From UBA2365 sp964594045 (lineage in GTDB: Bacteria > Bacteroidota > Bacteroidia > Chitinophagales > Saprospiraceae): 33,286 bases of DNA. Each line of letters starts with the position of its first letter. Within the stretch, counting starts at the first letter, position 1. The stretch is taken from contig CAZQKR010000044.1 of the NCBI GenBank assembly GCA_964594045.1, positions 1 to 33,286 on the forward strand, given 5' to 3'. The notes below the pieces were generated by a model. That model saw nothing but the letters and a program-made list of their open reading frames with translations. It was not told the origin of the DNA and made no database searches. This document shows, one piece after another, positions 1 through 7,917 of the stretch. A program made the position numbers and the translations under genes.

Positions 1-790
1 CACCATTATTTAAATAGTTTTAATGCGGCATTTAATAACTAAAATGGTATTATTTCTTTATCATGCATGAATTTTTACCCACAAGTATCAAAATATAACC
101 ATAAAAAGTAATGAAAAAAATGAAGAATTGTATAGAAACCCCATGCGTTTTAGACAGAAAGTGTCAACTATTTTTTTAAAAAAAAAACATTATGTCGCAC
201 TAAAAAGGACAAGTCAGGAGTAGATAAGATTTTTTTGTGAATTTATGTAATGGTTGACCCTACCTGCAATCTGAGTGAACTTTATCATATCCTGAAAGCA
301 TACGAAGTGGAGACAAGGAAAGACAGTCTGGAAAGACCTTATGCGGCCTTCGCTTAAAGCTCTGTGCTTTTTGCCTCAAAATCATCAACTGAATAGTATG
401 CTGAGAAATGAGCAGCAAAGATCAGCAAAGTTTACAATCATCTGGCTGCACGTTTTGCATCTTCCTGACTTGGATCTGTCAGCGCTTTTTTACCTATCGT
501 TTGAACCGATCAGAATCTGAAAATGGTAAATCTGAGTTTTTTGCATAATTGAAATGCTCAAAACCCGGATTTCTACAACTCAGCAGAAATGTATTTTTTA
601 ATCATTAGTGCGGTAAATTTCATATAATGCTTCAATAACATACTGAATATCATTTATCAACATGTATTCTTATTTTAGTGGGTACAACTGAGGAATGTCC
701 ATTCCTGAACATCATCGTCCGACGATATAGCTATTCTGTTCTCCATAGATCCCGAAAGATCTTGAATTGATTACCGAATTTCCCGGATTG
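1..790. other. Gene-poor left edge, possible decayed ORF
   Basis: No intact gene longer than 35 codons is visible here. The first 240 bases are AT-rich with long A and T runs. From an ATG at 250 a 35-codon frame runs to a TAA at 355-357. The same frame then continues protein-like to about 630 but is broken by in-frame stops at 355, 394, 409, 466, 502 and 550. This fits a decayed coding sequence of unknown family, though a chance frame cannot be excluded. A small perfect palindrome around ATCGTC-C-GACGAT lies near 712-725. I see no clear terminator for the peptidase gene that ends at 791 on the minus strand. Confidence 0.35.
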
Positions 791-3700
791 CTAATGGCTA
801 ATGATCAGCTTTTTACTGACTGTTTTATCTTGGGTCCCCAATTGGATGATGTAAGAACCCACTGGAATATGACCAACATTGATCTGGAATTGACCATTCG
901 AATTTGATTCGGTATTGGTATCAACATATACCTGGCCCAGCAAATCCACAATCCTTGCCGAAACATGGCCTTCAGCATTTTCCCAGTCAAGGGTGATCCT
1001 GTCATGAGCAGGATTAGGCCAGATTTTCAGTATATTTTCCTGATTATTCAGATCTTCTGAATCCAGTGAAAGTGATCTGGTGCCGTTGGAAAACCAAATA
1101 CCCCATTTTCCTCCGGGTATCAGAATTTCAGCTGTATTGGGCAAATACTCTATTTTGTTTGAGGCCAGGTCAAGAATGGCTACATTTGATCCCCAAAAAT
1201 CATCATAATTGAACAAGAGTTGATTGTCCAGCCTGGAGAAATTGGGGTATCCCAGAGTGTTGGTTTCAAAAATCTGGTTGATCGTTCCAGTTTCGAGGTT
1301 ACTGCCTAAAATAAGATATTCATCTGTTGACAAATAATCAAACGCGATGATGTACGGAGAGTTTTTGCTGAATGTTGGATTTCCAATGCTGGTATTTTCT
1401 GGCAGGGCCGAAAACAGCTTTTGAACAAGGCCATCAGCAAAATTGCTTTTCTTATGGTCAAAAACCTGAACAAATCCAATGTCCCAGTATTCGATATCGC
1501 TTCCAAACTGAGATTTTATGGTGTTTTGGGCATCAAAAAGTATCCATTCTCCTGAATAATTAAATTCCATCACATCAATATAGTCGATTTTCCCGGCAAT
1601 GACGCCCTCAGCTGTGGAAGGTATATAAATTTCAAAAGATTTCCACTGTTCCAGTTCAAAATCAAAAACATGAATATTGGCATCGAGTTCCTGGGTGATT
1701 GCAGCTATTCGCCAACCATCCTTGGAAATGCTCACGTTTCTCCAGATCGGGTCATTCTGGATAATGGAATGCTGGTACTGTCCGCTGTCCCAGTCCAGGT
1801 AAACATAATGGATCTTGTTGTCCGCACCTACAAAAACCACCTCGCTTCCATTGTCGGTCACGCTCGGTTTACTGATGATCTCTCCATTGTAGACTGAGTT
1901 TGCGATTACGTTGCCTTCATTGTCAGCAATCACCAGATTGTAGTCAAAGAAACCCTCCTCATAATACAATATGAGGTCTTCGCCCGGGTTGACTGCCAGA
2001 TCATTTTCATAATTGTTGGGCTGACCTGTGCTAGTGCCTTTAATGCCTACTGCTTCGAAGGCAGTGGAAGCAGCTTCCTTTACTGCCAGCCCGTAAAGGT
2101 CGTATGAGGCTTGCTCAACAGCCATCCTTAAGTCAACAAATTTAGAGGACTTAGTCAGATATGAAGTTAACGCTTTATAAAAAACGCGTTGTGCCTTGTC
2201 ATTGCCAACGGCAGTAGCGAACTTGTAAAAGGCAAAATTAGGAATGCCGCTGTTGATGTGGACTCCTCCATTATCCAAAGAACCTTTATATTGCTGACTG
2301 ACATGTGCAGGCTGATATCCGGGTTGATTGATGTTTGTTCCACCGTTGTTCGGATTGCTCATATCCCTCAAAGCTCCGGACGGGAAAGCAGTCAATTTCA
2401 CTATGCTTTCTCCCAGTTTCCAGTTTTCTCCTTCTATCATACAGCCGAAAATATCAGCGAAAGATTCGTTTATTGCACCCGATTCTCCATAGTATTCCAG
2501 GTCTGCAGTGGCCTGGATAACGCCGTGAGTGATTTCATGTCCTGCAACGTCCAGTGCACGTGCAAGGGAGTAAAATGCCTCGTTTCCATTGCCGTAAAAC
2601 ATGGCTTTCCCGCTCCAGAAGGCATTGTCCATCTGAGTGCCGTCGCTTTCAGTGACATTGATGATCGAAATGATGTTTCCGCCCAGATCGTCATAGCTGT
2701 TCCTGTTGAAGGTGCCGGAGTAATAGTCAAATGAACGTTGTGCATTGTAATGTGCAGAGACGGCTGTTTTGTTTGTCCAGCTGTTATTGGTAGAGGTGAT
2801 GTGTTCCACCTTGAAATTGCTGTTCTCAGGGCTGGTGTTTTTCGCGTCCAGGGTCCAGATGACACCTTTCGGTTTGTCTGGCATTTGACTGTTCGCTGCA
2901 TCAAACATTGACCTGGAGGCATCGGTCAGGTAATAGGTATTATTGTGTTTATACACATTCAATTCCCTCGTAATATTGGCAAGATCAGGCGCATACGCTT
3001 TTTCAGATCCGTTGACAGCTGTATGCGATTCACACATGTGATTGCATTGGTGTGCGTGCAGTAACTTACAGTTTGACGGGAACTTTTGTAAGATTTTATT
3101 TGTTCCTGCTTCAATGAAATATTGCCATTTTTCTGCAATATTTGCATTTGCAGTGACATGATGAACTAACCTCAGTTCGTCTTCCGGGGTCAGTTTATAA
3201 TAAACCAGTTCGCTTTGCCAGGGTTCGATATCGATCAGTCCGCCTAAAGTTTTACTTTGTTCCCTGAAAGTTTCGATACCCATTTTCTGGAGATCTTCGA
3301 TAATGACCTGGAATAAATTATTCTGATCTCTGCCTGATGATCCTTCCGGTATGCTCCGGGGTGTTTCCGTGAACCAGAATCCGTTCATCAAATAGGACTG
3401 ACCGTTCTTATAGTGTATGATCACCTCACCTCCGTAAAATGGGATCCCGTAGTAAAGCTGTTTCATTTTGACATGGGTCAACCCATGTTCCTGATCTTCA
3501 ATCACCTCTGATATAATAAATTTTTTTCTGACATCATTTATTCCCATGAAGTATGCAGCATTCTCGAGATATTGAAAGGATTTCTCAATGAAGTCATCTG
3601 CTTCAACATTTTCAAAAGGGACTGAACCGTATAGTGCCAGTGGTATTGTCCGTCCGGGTGCGTAGTACGCTTTTAAACTCGGTATATTGATCCGTTCTGC

Positions 3701-3910
3701 TTTATTGCTGGTCAGCGTATTGAAGCGGAAATCTGCAGATTCATTGTAATTCGTTCCTGAAATGGAATTTTCCCTTATGTTGATGACATCGTCCAGCACA
3801 TCAGAAAATGTGTGTGTATTACCTGCTTGGTTGGCGGGTTGTGTTTTGAACTGGCCAAAAAGTATGACCTGCAGGAAAACAAAACTTAAGATAAACAGAT
3901 TTTTTTTCAT
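791..3910 (-). CDS. Secreted M4 (thermolysin-family) metallopeptidase with T9SS sorting domain
   Basis: A zinc endopeptidase of 1039 residues, predicted to be exported and surface-bound or released. A signal peptide (residues 1-20) precedes an FTP/PepSY-type propeptide (about 80-275). The M4 catalytic domain follows (about 310-625): the zinc motif HEITH at 458-462, the third zinc ligand E482 in NESFADIFG, and the proton-donor-type histidine H551 in GGVHINSG. Residues 640-960 look like a beta-propeller of TolB/WD-like strands. The last 75 residues form a T9SS type A sorting domain, with the WPNPAHD start and a final KKLIISH. The ATG at 3908-3910 gives a normal signal peptide. A Cys/His-rich stretch (residues 281-296) sits between propeptide and catalytic domain and is not a standard M4 feature. 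The family call is secure; the substrate is unknown. Confidence 0.95.
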   Translation of the reverse strand: MKKNLFILSFVFLQVILFGQFKTQPANQAGNTHTFSDVLDDVINIRENSISGTNYNESADFRFNTLTSNKAERINIPSLKAYYAPGRTIPLALYGSVPFENVEADDFIEKSFQYLENAAYFMGINDVRKKFIISEVIEDQEHGLTHVKMKQLYYGIPFYGGEVIIHYKNGQSYLMNGFWFTETPRSIPEGSSGRDQNNLFQVIIEDLQKMGIETFREQSKTLGGLIDIEPWQSELVYYKLTPEDELRLVHHVTANANIAEKWQYFIEAGTNKILQKFPSNCKLLHAHQCNHMCESHTAVNGSEKAYAPDLANITRELNVYKHNNTYYLTDASRSMFDAANSQMPDKPKGVIWTLDAKNTSPENSNFKVEHITSTNNSWTNKTAVSAHYNAQRSFDYYSGTFNRNSYDDLGGNIISIINVTESDGTQMDNAFWSGKAMFYGNGNEAFYSLARALDVAGHEITHGVIQATADLEYYGESGAINESFADIFGCMIEGENWKLGESIVKLTAFPSGALRDMSNPNNGGTNINQPGYQPAHVSQQYKGSLDNGGVHINSGIPNFAFYKFATAVGNDKAQRVFYKALTSYLTKSSKFVDLRMAVEQASYDLYGLAVKEAASTAFEAVGIKGTSTGQPNNYENDLAVNPGEDLILYYEEGFFDYNLVIADNEGNVIANSVYNGEIISKPSVTDNGSEVVFVGADNKIHYVYLDWDSGQYQHSIIQNDPIWRNVSISKDGWRIAAITQELDANIHVFDFELEQWKSFEIYIPSTAEGVIAGKIDYIDVMEFNYSGEWILFDAQNTIKSQFGSDIEYWDIGFVQVFDHKKSNFADGLVQKLFSALPENTSIGNPTFSKNSPYIIAFDYLSTDEYLILGSNLETGTINQIFETNTLGYPNFSRLDNQLLFNYDDFWGSNVAILDLASNKIEYLPNTAEILIPGGKWGIWFSNGTRSLSLDSEDLNNQENILKIWPNPAHDRITLDWENAEGHVSARIVDLLGQVYVDTNTESNSNGQFQINVGHIPVGSYIIQLGTQDKTVSKKLIISH

Positions 3911-3973
3911 GATGTGTCTATTTCTTTTTAAACAAATCCGGAAATTACTTCAATCCATAAGAAAATGGTTCTT

Positions 3974-4405
3974 TCAATTTTTTAACCTGTGTAATACTGT
4001 ATTGAAAAACAATTGCAATTTTTCCTGATTTTCGGAAGTGTCATTGTTATTCCATACGATTTTTCCGCCTTTTCCGTCAAAACTCCAGATGATGTAATAA
4101 TACATGTTGTCAGGCTGGTTCATCTCAATCTGATCCAGTCCAAGTTTGCTGAAATTGCTGATGACCTGCTGGTAAGTACTTTTGGATAATGACTTGACTT
4201 CCTCTGTGACCTTGTTAAGTGAGTTTTTCCGGAATACCCTGCCATTTTCAATAAGTTGGTATTCAATGACCTGGCCGGAAAAACCTCCTCCATGACCAAT
4301 GATCATCCAGTCGCCGTTGTAATCTTCCGGTATAAATTGTTTTTGTTTACAGGAATAGTAACTCAGAACAGCTAAAAACAGGATCAAATAATACGCTTGC
4401 ATCAC
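3974..4405 (-). CDS. Small putative lipoprotein, unknown function
   Basis: A 143-residue protein of no family I recognise. The N-terminus is a short hydrophobic signal (MMQAYYLILFLAVLSYYSC) ending in a Cys at residue 19 that could be lipidated; the lipobox is loose, as is common in Bacteroidota. The mature part is hydrophilic and contains a segment resembling small secreted domains: YNGDWMIIGHGGGFSG, then a WSFDGKGGKIVW strand pair. That is reminiscent of lipocalin-like or META-like cell-surface proteins, but this is only a resemblance. It lies upstream of the M4 peptidase on the same strand with a 63-bp gap, so co-transcription is possible. It diverges from the Cys-rich gene at 4667. No Bacteroidota promoter was found for it. 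Confidence 0.75.
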   Translation of the reverse strand: MMQAYYLILFLAVLSYYSCKQKQFIPEDYNGDWMIIGHGGGFSGQVIEYQLIENGRVFRKNSLNKVTEEVKSLSKSTYQQVISNFSKLGLDQIEMNQPDNMYYYIIWSFDGKGGKIVWNNNDTSENQEKLQLFFNTVLHRLKN

Positions 4406-4591
4406 CGTAACAAATTGTTTTTAGAATACCAAACCAGCTGATTTATTGCAATCAGACCATAATTTGAATAAAAATATAAAATTATTTTGAAAAGCAGTAT
4501 GAATTTGTAAACAAGTTGCAAATTTTAACAGTAAATTGTGTCAAATGGCGACAAATATTAAATACTGTGTATTAAAAAAATTAATTATTTC

Positions 4592-4599
4592 TATTTTTG
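4592..4599 (+). promoter_or_regulatory. Possible -7 promoter element (TATTTTTG)
   Basis: TATTTTTG matches the Bacteroidota -7 consensus TANNTTTG. I see no good TTTG -33 element at the usual 18-20 bp spacing, so this is only a half-match. It would leave a leader of about 60 nt before the Cys-rich gene at 4667. Confidence 0.3.
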
Positions 4600-4666
4600 G
4601 GCACTAAAGTTGAGTTAACTGTTGTTTATGATTTTTGTTATTAATTAAAATTAAATTTAGGTTATC

Positions 4667-5095
4667 ATGAAAAGAATTAGCGTTTTGTTTGTTTTAATGA
4701 TTTTTGCTACATTGTCTTTATCTGCTCAGAAATCCTGCAGTAAATCCTGCACTGGCCATAAAGAAACTACTTCTGTGAATGATTCAGGAAGTGCAGCTAT
4801 GGTTGCAGCAAAAGCAGATAAAAGCATTGAAGTAAGAACATGTGAAGATAGTGGAAAAGTAAGCTTCTATAAGAAAGAAGTTTGCTCTGAAAGCGGAAAA
4901 ACAAGCTACACTCAGGTTGAATATCAGGAAAGTCTTGGAAAATTTGTTTCTTTGAAAGAAGATAATAAAGGCAAAATGACCAGCGATCTGAAGTCAGTTT
5001 CAAAAGATGTTGATGGTAAGAAAGATTGCTCTTCATCTTCAAAAAGCTGCTGTTCAAAATCCAAGCATCCTGCAAAATGTAGCGGAAAAGAATAA
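4667..5095 (+). CDS. Small Cys/Ser/Lys-rich secreted protein
   Basis: A 142-residue exported protein with a clear signal peptide (residues 1-20, ending LSLSAQ). The mature part has eight cysteines (24, 28, 59, 73, 121, 128, 129, 138). An internal tandem repeat is visible: RTCEDSGKVSFYKK (57-70) is followed directly by EVCSESGKTSYTQVEY (71-86), both fitting xxC-x-x-SGK-x-S-aromatic. The C-terminal tail is a Ser/Lys/Cys cluster (CSSSSKSCCSKSK). Paired cysteines and many lysines suggest metal binding or disulphide stabilisation, but that is inference and no function is assigned. The gene is monocistronic: a divergent gene lies upstream and a strong terminator starts 20 bp after the stop. Similar short proteins occur in related bacteria as far as I recall, without a known role. 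Confidence 0.85.
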   Translation: MKRISVLFVLMIFATLSLSAQKSCSKSCTGHKETTSVNDSGSAAMVAAKADKSIEVRTCEDSGKVSFYKKEVCSESGKTSYTQVEYQESLGKFVSLKEDNKGKMTSDLKSVSKDVDGKKDCSSSSKSCCSKSKHPAKCSGKE

Positions 5096-5115
5096 GATTT
5101 GACTTAATTGTGAGG

Positions 5116-5145
5116 AAGGACATCTTTTGGATGTCCTTTTTTTTT
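5116..5145 (+). terminator. Rho-independent terminator of the Cys-rich gene
   Basis: AAGGACAT (5116-5123) and ATGTCCTT (5131-5138) form a perfect 8-bp stem with a 7-nt loop, followed by a run of nine T. It separates the small gene from gap. Confidence 0.9.
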
Positions 5146-5256
5146 ATCCGAAAATCAAACACAGGTTGCCACTGTAAGTTGTTTTAGCCCTGATTTTTTC
5201 CAGACACAACAAATGTTTTGTTTTTGAGTAAAATCATAACTAATTAATAATATTAT

Positions 5257-5286
5257 TTTGTTATCATGTATTTTTTTGTACCTTTG
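5257..5286 (+). promoter_or_regulatory. Bacteroidota-type promoter of gap
   Basis: TTTG (5257-5260), an 18-bp spacer and TACCTTTG (5279-5286) match the TTTG-N18-20-TANNTTTG consensus. The predicted transcription start is near 5293, giving a leader of about 44 nt to the ATG at 5337. Confidence 0.6.
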
Positions 5287-5336
5287 TTTGTCTTATTTTA
5301 AATTATCGATATTGAATAACAATTAAATAAATTACC

Positions 5337-6323
5337 ATGAAAAGAATAGCTATTAACGGATTTGGCAGGATCGGTCGTCTTGCCATGAGAAGATTACTTG
5401 AAAGAAACGACGTTGAAGTAGTTGCCATAAACGATTTAACTGACAACAAAACACTTGCGCATCTTTTTAAATATGACAGCGCTCACGGTGTTTTCTGTAA
5501 AGAAGTTAGTTATACGGATACACATATCATCATTGACGGGAAAGAGATCATTGCCACTGCCATCAAAGATCCGCTTCAGTTGCCATGGAAGGAATTGAAT
5601 GTTGATATCGTTTTGGAATGTACGGGAGTTTTCCGTTCAAAGGAAAAACTGGAATGGCATATTGAAGCAGGTGCGAAAAAAGTTTTATTGTCCGCTCCGG
5701 CTAAGGGCTCTGATGTGAAAACAGTTGTACTCGGAGTGAATGATGCTGACATTACACCAGAGGATAAAATTCTTTCTAATGCGTCTTGTACGACCAACTG
5801 TCTTGCACCGCTTGTAAAAGTGATCAATGACAACTGGGGATTTGTTCAGGGTGCAATGACTACAACTCATGCATATACCCAGGATCAGAATTTACAGGAT
5901 GCGCCTCACAGCGATCTCAGAAGAGCAAGAGCTGCTGCTTTCAGCATTATTCCTACCAGTACAGGTGCAGCCAATGCAGTGGGCCTGGTCATTCCTGAAG
6001 TTAAAGGGAAATTCAGTGCAATCGCATTGAGGGTTCCAACGATCACAGGTTCATTGGTTGAGCTCAACTGTATCATTGAGAAAGATTGTACTGCAGCCGA
6101 AGTCAATGCTGCTTTCAAAAAGGCAAGTGAAGGTCCGATGAAAGGTATTTTGAAATATACTGAAGATCCTATCGTTTCTGCGGATATCGTTTCAAATCCT
6201 TATTCATCCATTTTTGATGCACCGTTGACAGCAGTCAATGGCAAAATGCTGAAAGTGTTGAGCTGGTATGATAATGAAATGGGTTATGCCACCAGGTTGG
6301 TTGACCTGATTGATAAAGTATAG
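5337..6323 (+). CDS. gap: Glyceraldehyde-3-phosphate dehydrogenase, type I
   Basis: Catalyses the oxidative phosphorylation of glyceraldehyde 3-phosphate to 1,3-bisphosphoglycerate in glycolysis, and the reverse in gluconeogenesis, in the cytoplasm. The 328-residue length is normal. The NAD-binding Rossmann start INGFGRIGR lies at residues 6-14, and D33 (INDLTD) suits NAD rather than NADP. The catalytic motif SNASCTTNC places the nucleophile at C151, with H178 (TTTHAYT) as the partner base. The HSDLRRARAAA segment follows, and the C-terminal WYDNEMGY motif is present. The gene has its own promoter and terminator, with pgk 240 bp downstream. Gap and pgk encode consecutive glycolytic steps and are often adjacent, but here they appear to be separate transcription units. 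Confidence 0.98.
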   Translation: MKRIAINGFGRIGRLAMRRLLERNDVEVVAINDLTDNKTLAHLFKYDSAHGVFCKEVSYTDTHIIIDGKEIIATAIKDPLQLPWKELNVDIVLECTGVFRSKEKLEWHIEAGAKKVLLSAPAKGSDVKTVVLGVNDADITPEDKILSNASCTTNCLAPLVKVINDNWGFVQGAMTTTHAYTQDQNLQDAPHSDLRRARAAAFSIIPTSTGAANAVGLVIPEVKGKFSAIALRVPTITGSLVELNCIIEKDCTAAEVNAAFKKASEGPMKGILKYTEDPIVSADIVSNPYSSIFDAPLTAVNGKMLKVLSWYDNEMGYATRLVDLIDKV

Positions 6324-6343
6324 TTTTTAAGTTTAGTTTTTAG

Positions 6344-6377
6344 AAGGTGCATCCGGTCGGTTGCACCTTTTTTTTTT
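6344..6377 (+). terminator. Rho-independent terminator of gap
   Basis: AAGGTGCA (6344-6351) and TGCACCTT (6362-6369) form a perfect 8-bp stem with a 10-nt loop, followed by T8. Confidence 0.9.
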
Positions 6378-6525
6378 GCACATGGGTTACTAAAGGTAGA
6401 TAACATTTTGATTTTCTTGAATTACCGATGGCCGTTTGTTTTATCTTCAAAGAATGAAGCCTGATAATTTATTTATATTTAACAGAGACATGCTTTAAAA
6501 TCAAATAACAATCTTCAAGAATCCG

Positions 6526-6533
6526 TATCTTTG
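6526..6533 (+). promoter_or_regulatory. Probable -7 element of pgk (TATCTTTG)
   Basis: TATCTTTG is an exact match to the TANNTTTG consensus and lies 37 bp before the pgk ATG at 6570. No clear TTTG -33 box is present at normal spacing. Confidence 0.4.
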
Positions 6534-6569
6534 TCATCTTAAAATTTTTTAACATTAAAATTTTTGGTT

Positions 6570-7775
6570 ATGAAAGCAATGAATTTTAAAAATAAAAAAG
6601 TTTTGGTCAGGGTTGACTTTAATGTTCCGCTTGGTAAAAACTTTGAGGTTACAGATGATACCCGGATCAGAGGCGCTTTACCTACGCTAAATTACATACT
6701 TGAACAGGGTGGTTCACTGATCCTGATGTCGCATCTGAGCAGGCCACTGAAAAAACTGAATGAAGACGGAACGATCAATGTGCCTAAATTTACACTTCGT
6801 CACATTGTCCCGGTGCTTTCACAACATTTGGGTATTCCGGTTGATTTTGCTTCAGATTGCATTGGTCAGGAAGCTGTTGACAAATCTAACGCTTTGCAGC
6901 CCGGGCAGGTTTTGCTGCTTGAAAACACCCGTTTTTATAAAGAGGAAGAGAGTGGAAATGAAGAGTTTTCCAGAAAGCTTTCATCCCTGGCTGATATGTA
7001 TGTCAACGACGCCTTCGGGACAGCACACCGTGCGCATGCATCCACAACAATAGTCGCGCGATTTTTCTCCAAAGAAAATAAAGCACTGGGATTTCTGATG
7101 CAACAGGAAATTGAAAATGCGGAGAAACTCCTGCACAATGCACCACATCCTTTTACAGCCATCATCGGCGGTGCAAAAGTGTCTGACAAGATACAGCTTT
7201 TAGATACATTGATACAAAAAGCCGACAATATACTCATCGGAGGCGGAATGGCCTACACTTTCATCAGGGCTTTGGGTGGAAAGATCGGAAATTCACTTTT
7301 GGAAGCGGATTACCTGACGCTGGCTTTGGAACTGATTGAAAAAGCTAAAGCAGCCGGGGTAAATATCTACCTTCCCAAAGATTCCGTGATCTCTGACAAG
7401 TTTTCTGAAGACGGTAATATACAGACCGTTACATCAGATCAGATACCTGATGATTGGTCTGGGCTGGACATCGGCGATAATGCGATAGGCCAATACAAGG
7501 AAGTGATCAAAAATTCAAAAGGGATCATGTGGAATGGTCCGTTGGGCGTTTTTGAAATGGAAAAATTCTCCAAAGGCACATTCGAAATTGCCCGGGCCAT
7601 TGCTGATGCAACGAAAGAGGGAGCATATTCTCTGATTGGAGGCGGCGATTCCGTTTCTGCCATCAATAAATCCGGATTGAGTGATCAGGTGAGTTATATC
7701 AGTACCGGTGGTGGTGCGATGCTGGAGTACTTTGAAGGAAAGATCCTGCCGGGAATTGCCGCGATGAAAGAATGA
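6570..7775 (+). CDS. pgk: Phosphoglycerate kinase
   Basis: Transfers phosphate from 1,3-bisphosphoglycerate to ADP, the glycolytic step after GAPDH, in the cytoplasm. The N-terminal signature KKVLVRVDFNVPL is at the start, followed by DDTRIRGALPT and LMSHLSRP, the substrate-binding basic residues. LLENTRFYKEEE and the YVNDAFGTAHRAHAST hinge motif come next. The nucleotide-binding half has IIGGAKVSDKI, the MWNGPLGVFE motif and the GGGDSV/STGGGAMLE C-terminal loops. I chose the ATG at 6570 (401 residues). An in-frame TTG two codons upstream is less likely, and an ATG at 6579 is also possible. Length and motifs are complete, with no sign of decay. Confidence 0.98.
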   Translation: MKAMNFKNKKVLVRVDFNVPLGKNFEVTDDTRIRGALPTLNYILEQGGSLILMSHLSRPLKKLNEDGTINVPKFTLRHIVPVLSQHLGIPVDFASDCIGQEAVDKSNALQPGQVLLLENTRFYKEEESGNEEFSRKLSSLADMYVNDAFGTAHRAHASTTIVARFFSKENKALGFLMQQEIENAEKLLHNAPHPFTAIIGGAKVSDKIQLLDTLIQKADNILIGGGMAYTFIRALGGKIGNSLLEADYLTLALELIEKAKAAGVNIYLPKDSVISDKFSEDGNIQTVTSDQIPDDWSGLDIGDNAIGQYKEVIKNSKGIMWNGPLGVFEMEKFSKGTFEIARAIADATKEGAYSLIGGGDSVSAINKSGLSDQVSYISTGGGAMLEYFEGKILPGIAAMKE

Positions 7776-7800
7776 TGGTTGTAAAATTTATATTTATTGA

Positions 7801-7837
7801 AAAGAGCTTTCCTTAGCCAGGAAGCTCTTTTTTTTTT
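7801..7837 (+). terminator. Rho-independent terminator of pgk
   Basis: AAAGAGCTT (7801-7809) pairs with AAGCTCTTT (7822-7830). An inner CC/GG extension and one unpaired T are present, and a long T run follows. Confidence 0.9.
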
Positions 7838-7862
7838 ATCAGTGAATTCTATATCAATTTCT

Positions 7863-7892
7863 TTTGAATTGGAAAATACTTCCGTAGCTTTG
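7863..7892 (+). promoter_or_regulatory. Bacteroidota-type promoter of the hybrid kinase gene
   Basis: TTTG (7863-7866), an 18-bp spacer and TAGCTTTG (7885-7892) match the consensus. The predicted start is near 7899, about 19 nt before the ATG at 7918. Confidence 0.6.
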
Positions 7893-7917
7893 AACAGACT
7901 AATTCAGTTCAAAGAAT

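Noticed and set aside
598..663. 21-codon minus-strand frame (MLINDIQYV...)
   Set aside because: Too short, with a stop three codons upstream of the ATG, and no promoter or homology signal.
2189..2734. 181-codon frame on the plus strand opposite the M4 peptidase
   Set aside because: It lies wholly within the conserved catalytic domain coding region on the other strand, has no recognisable domain, and is a shadow frame.
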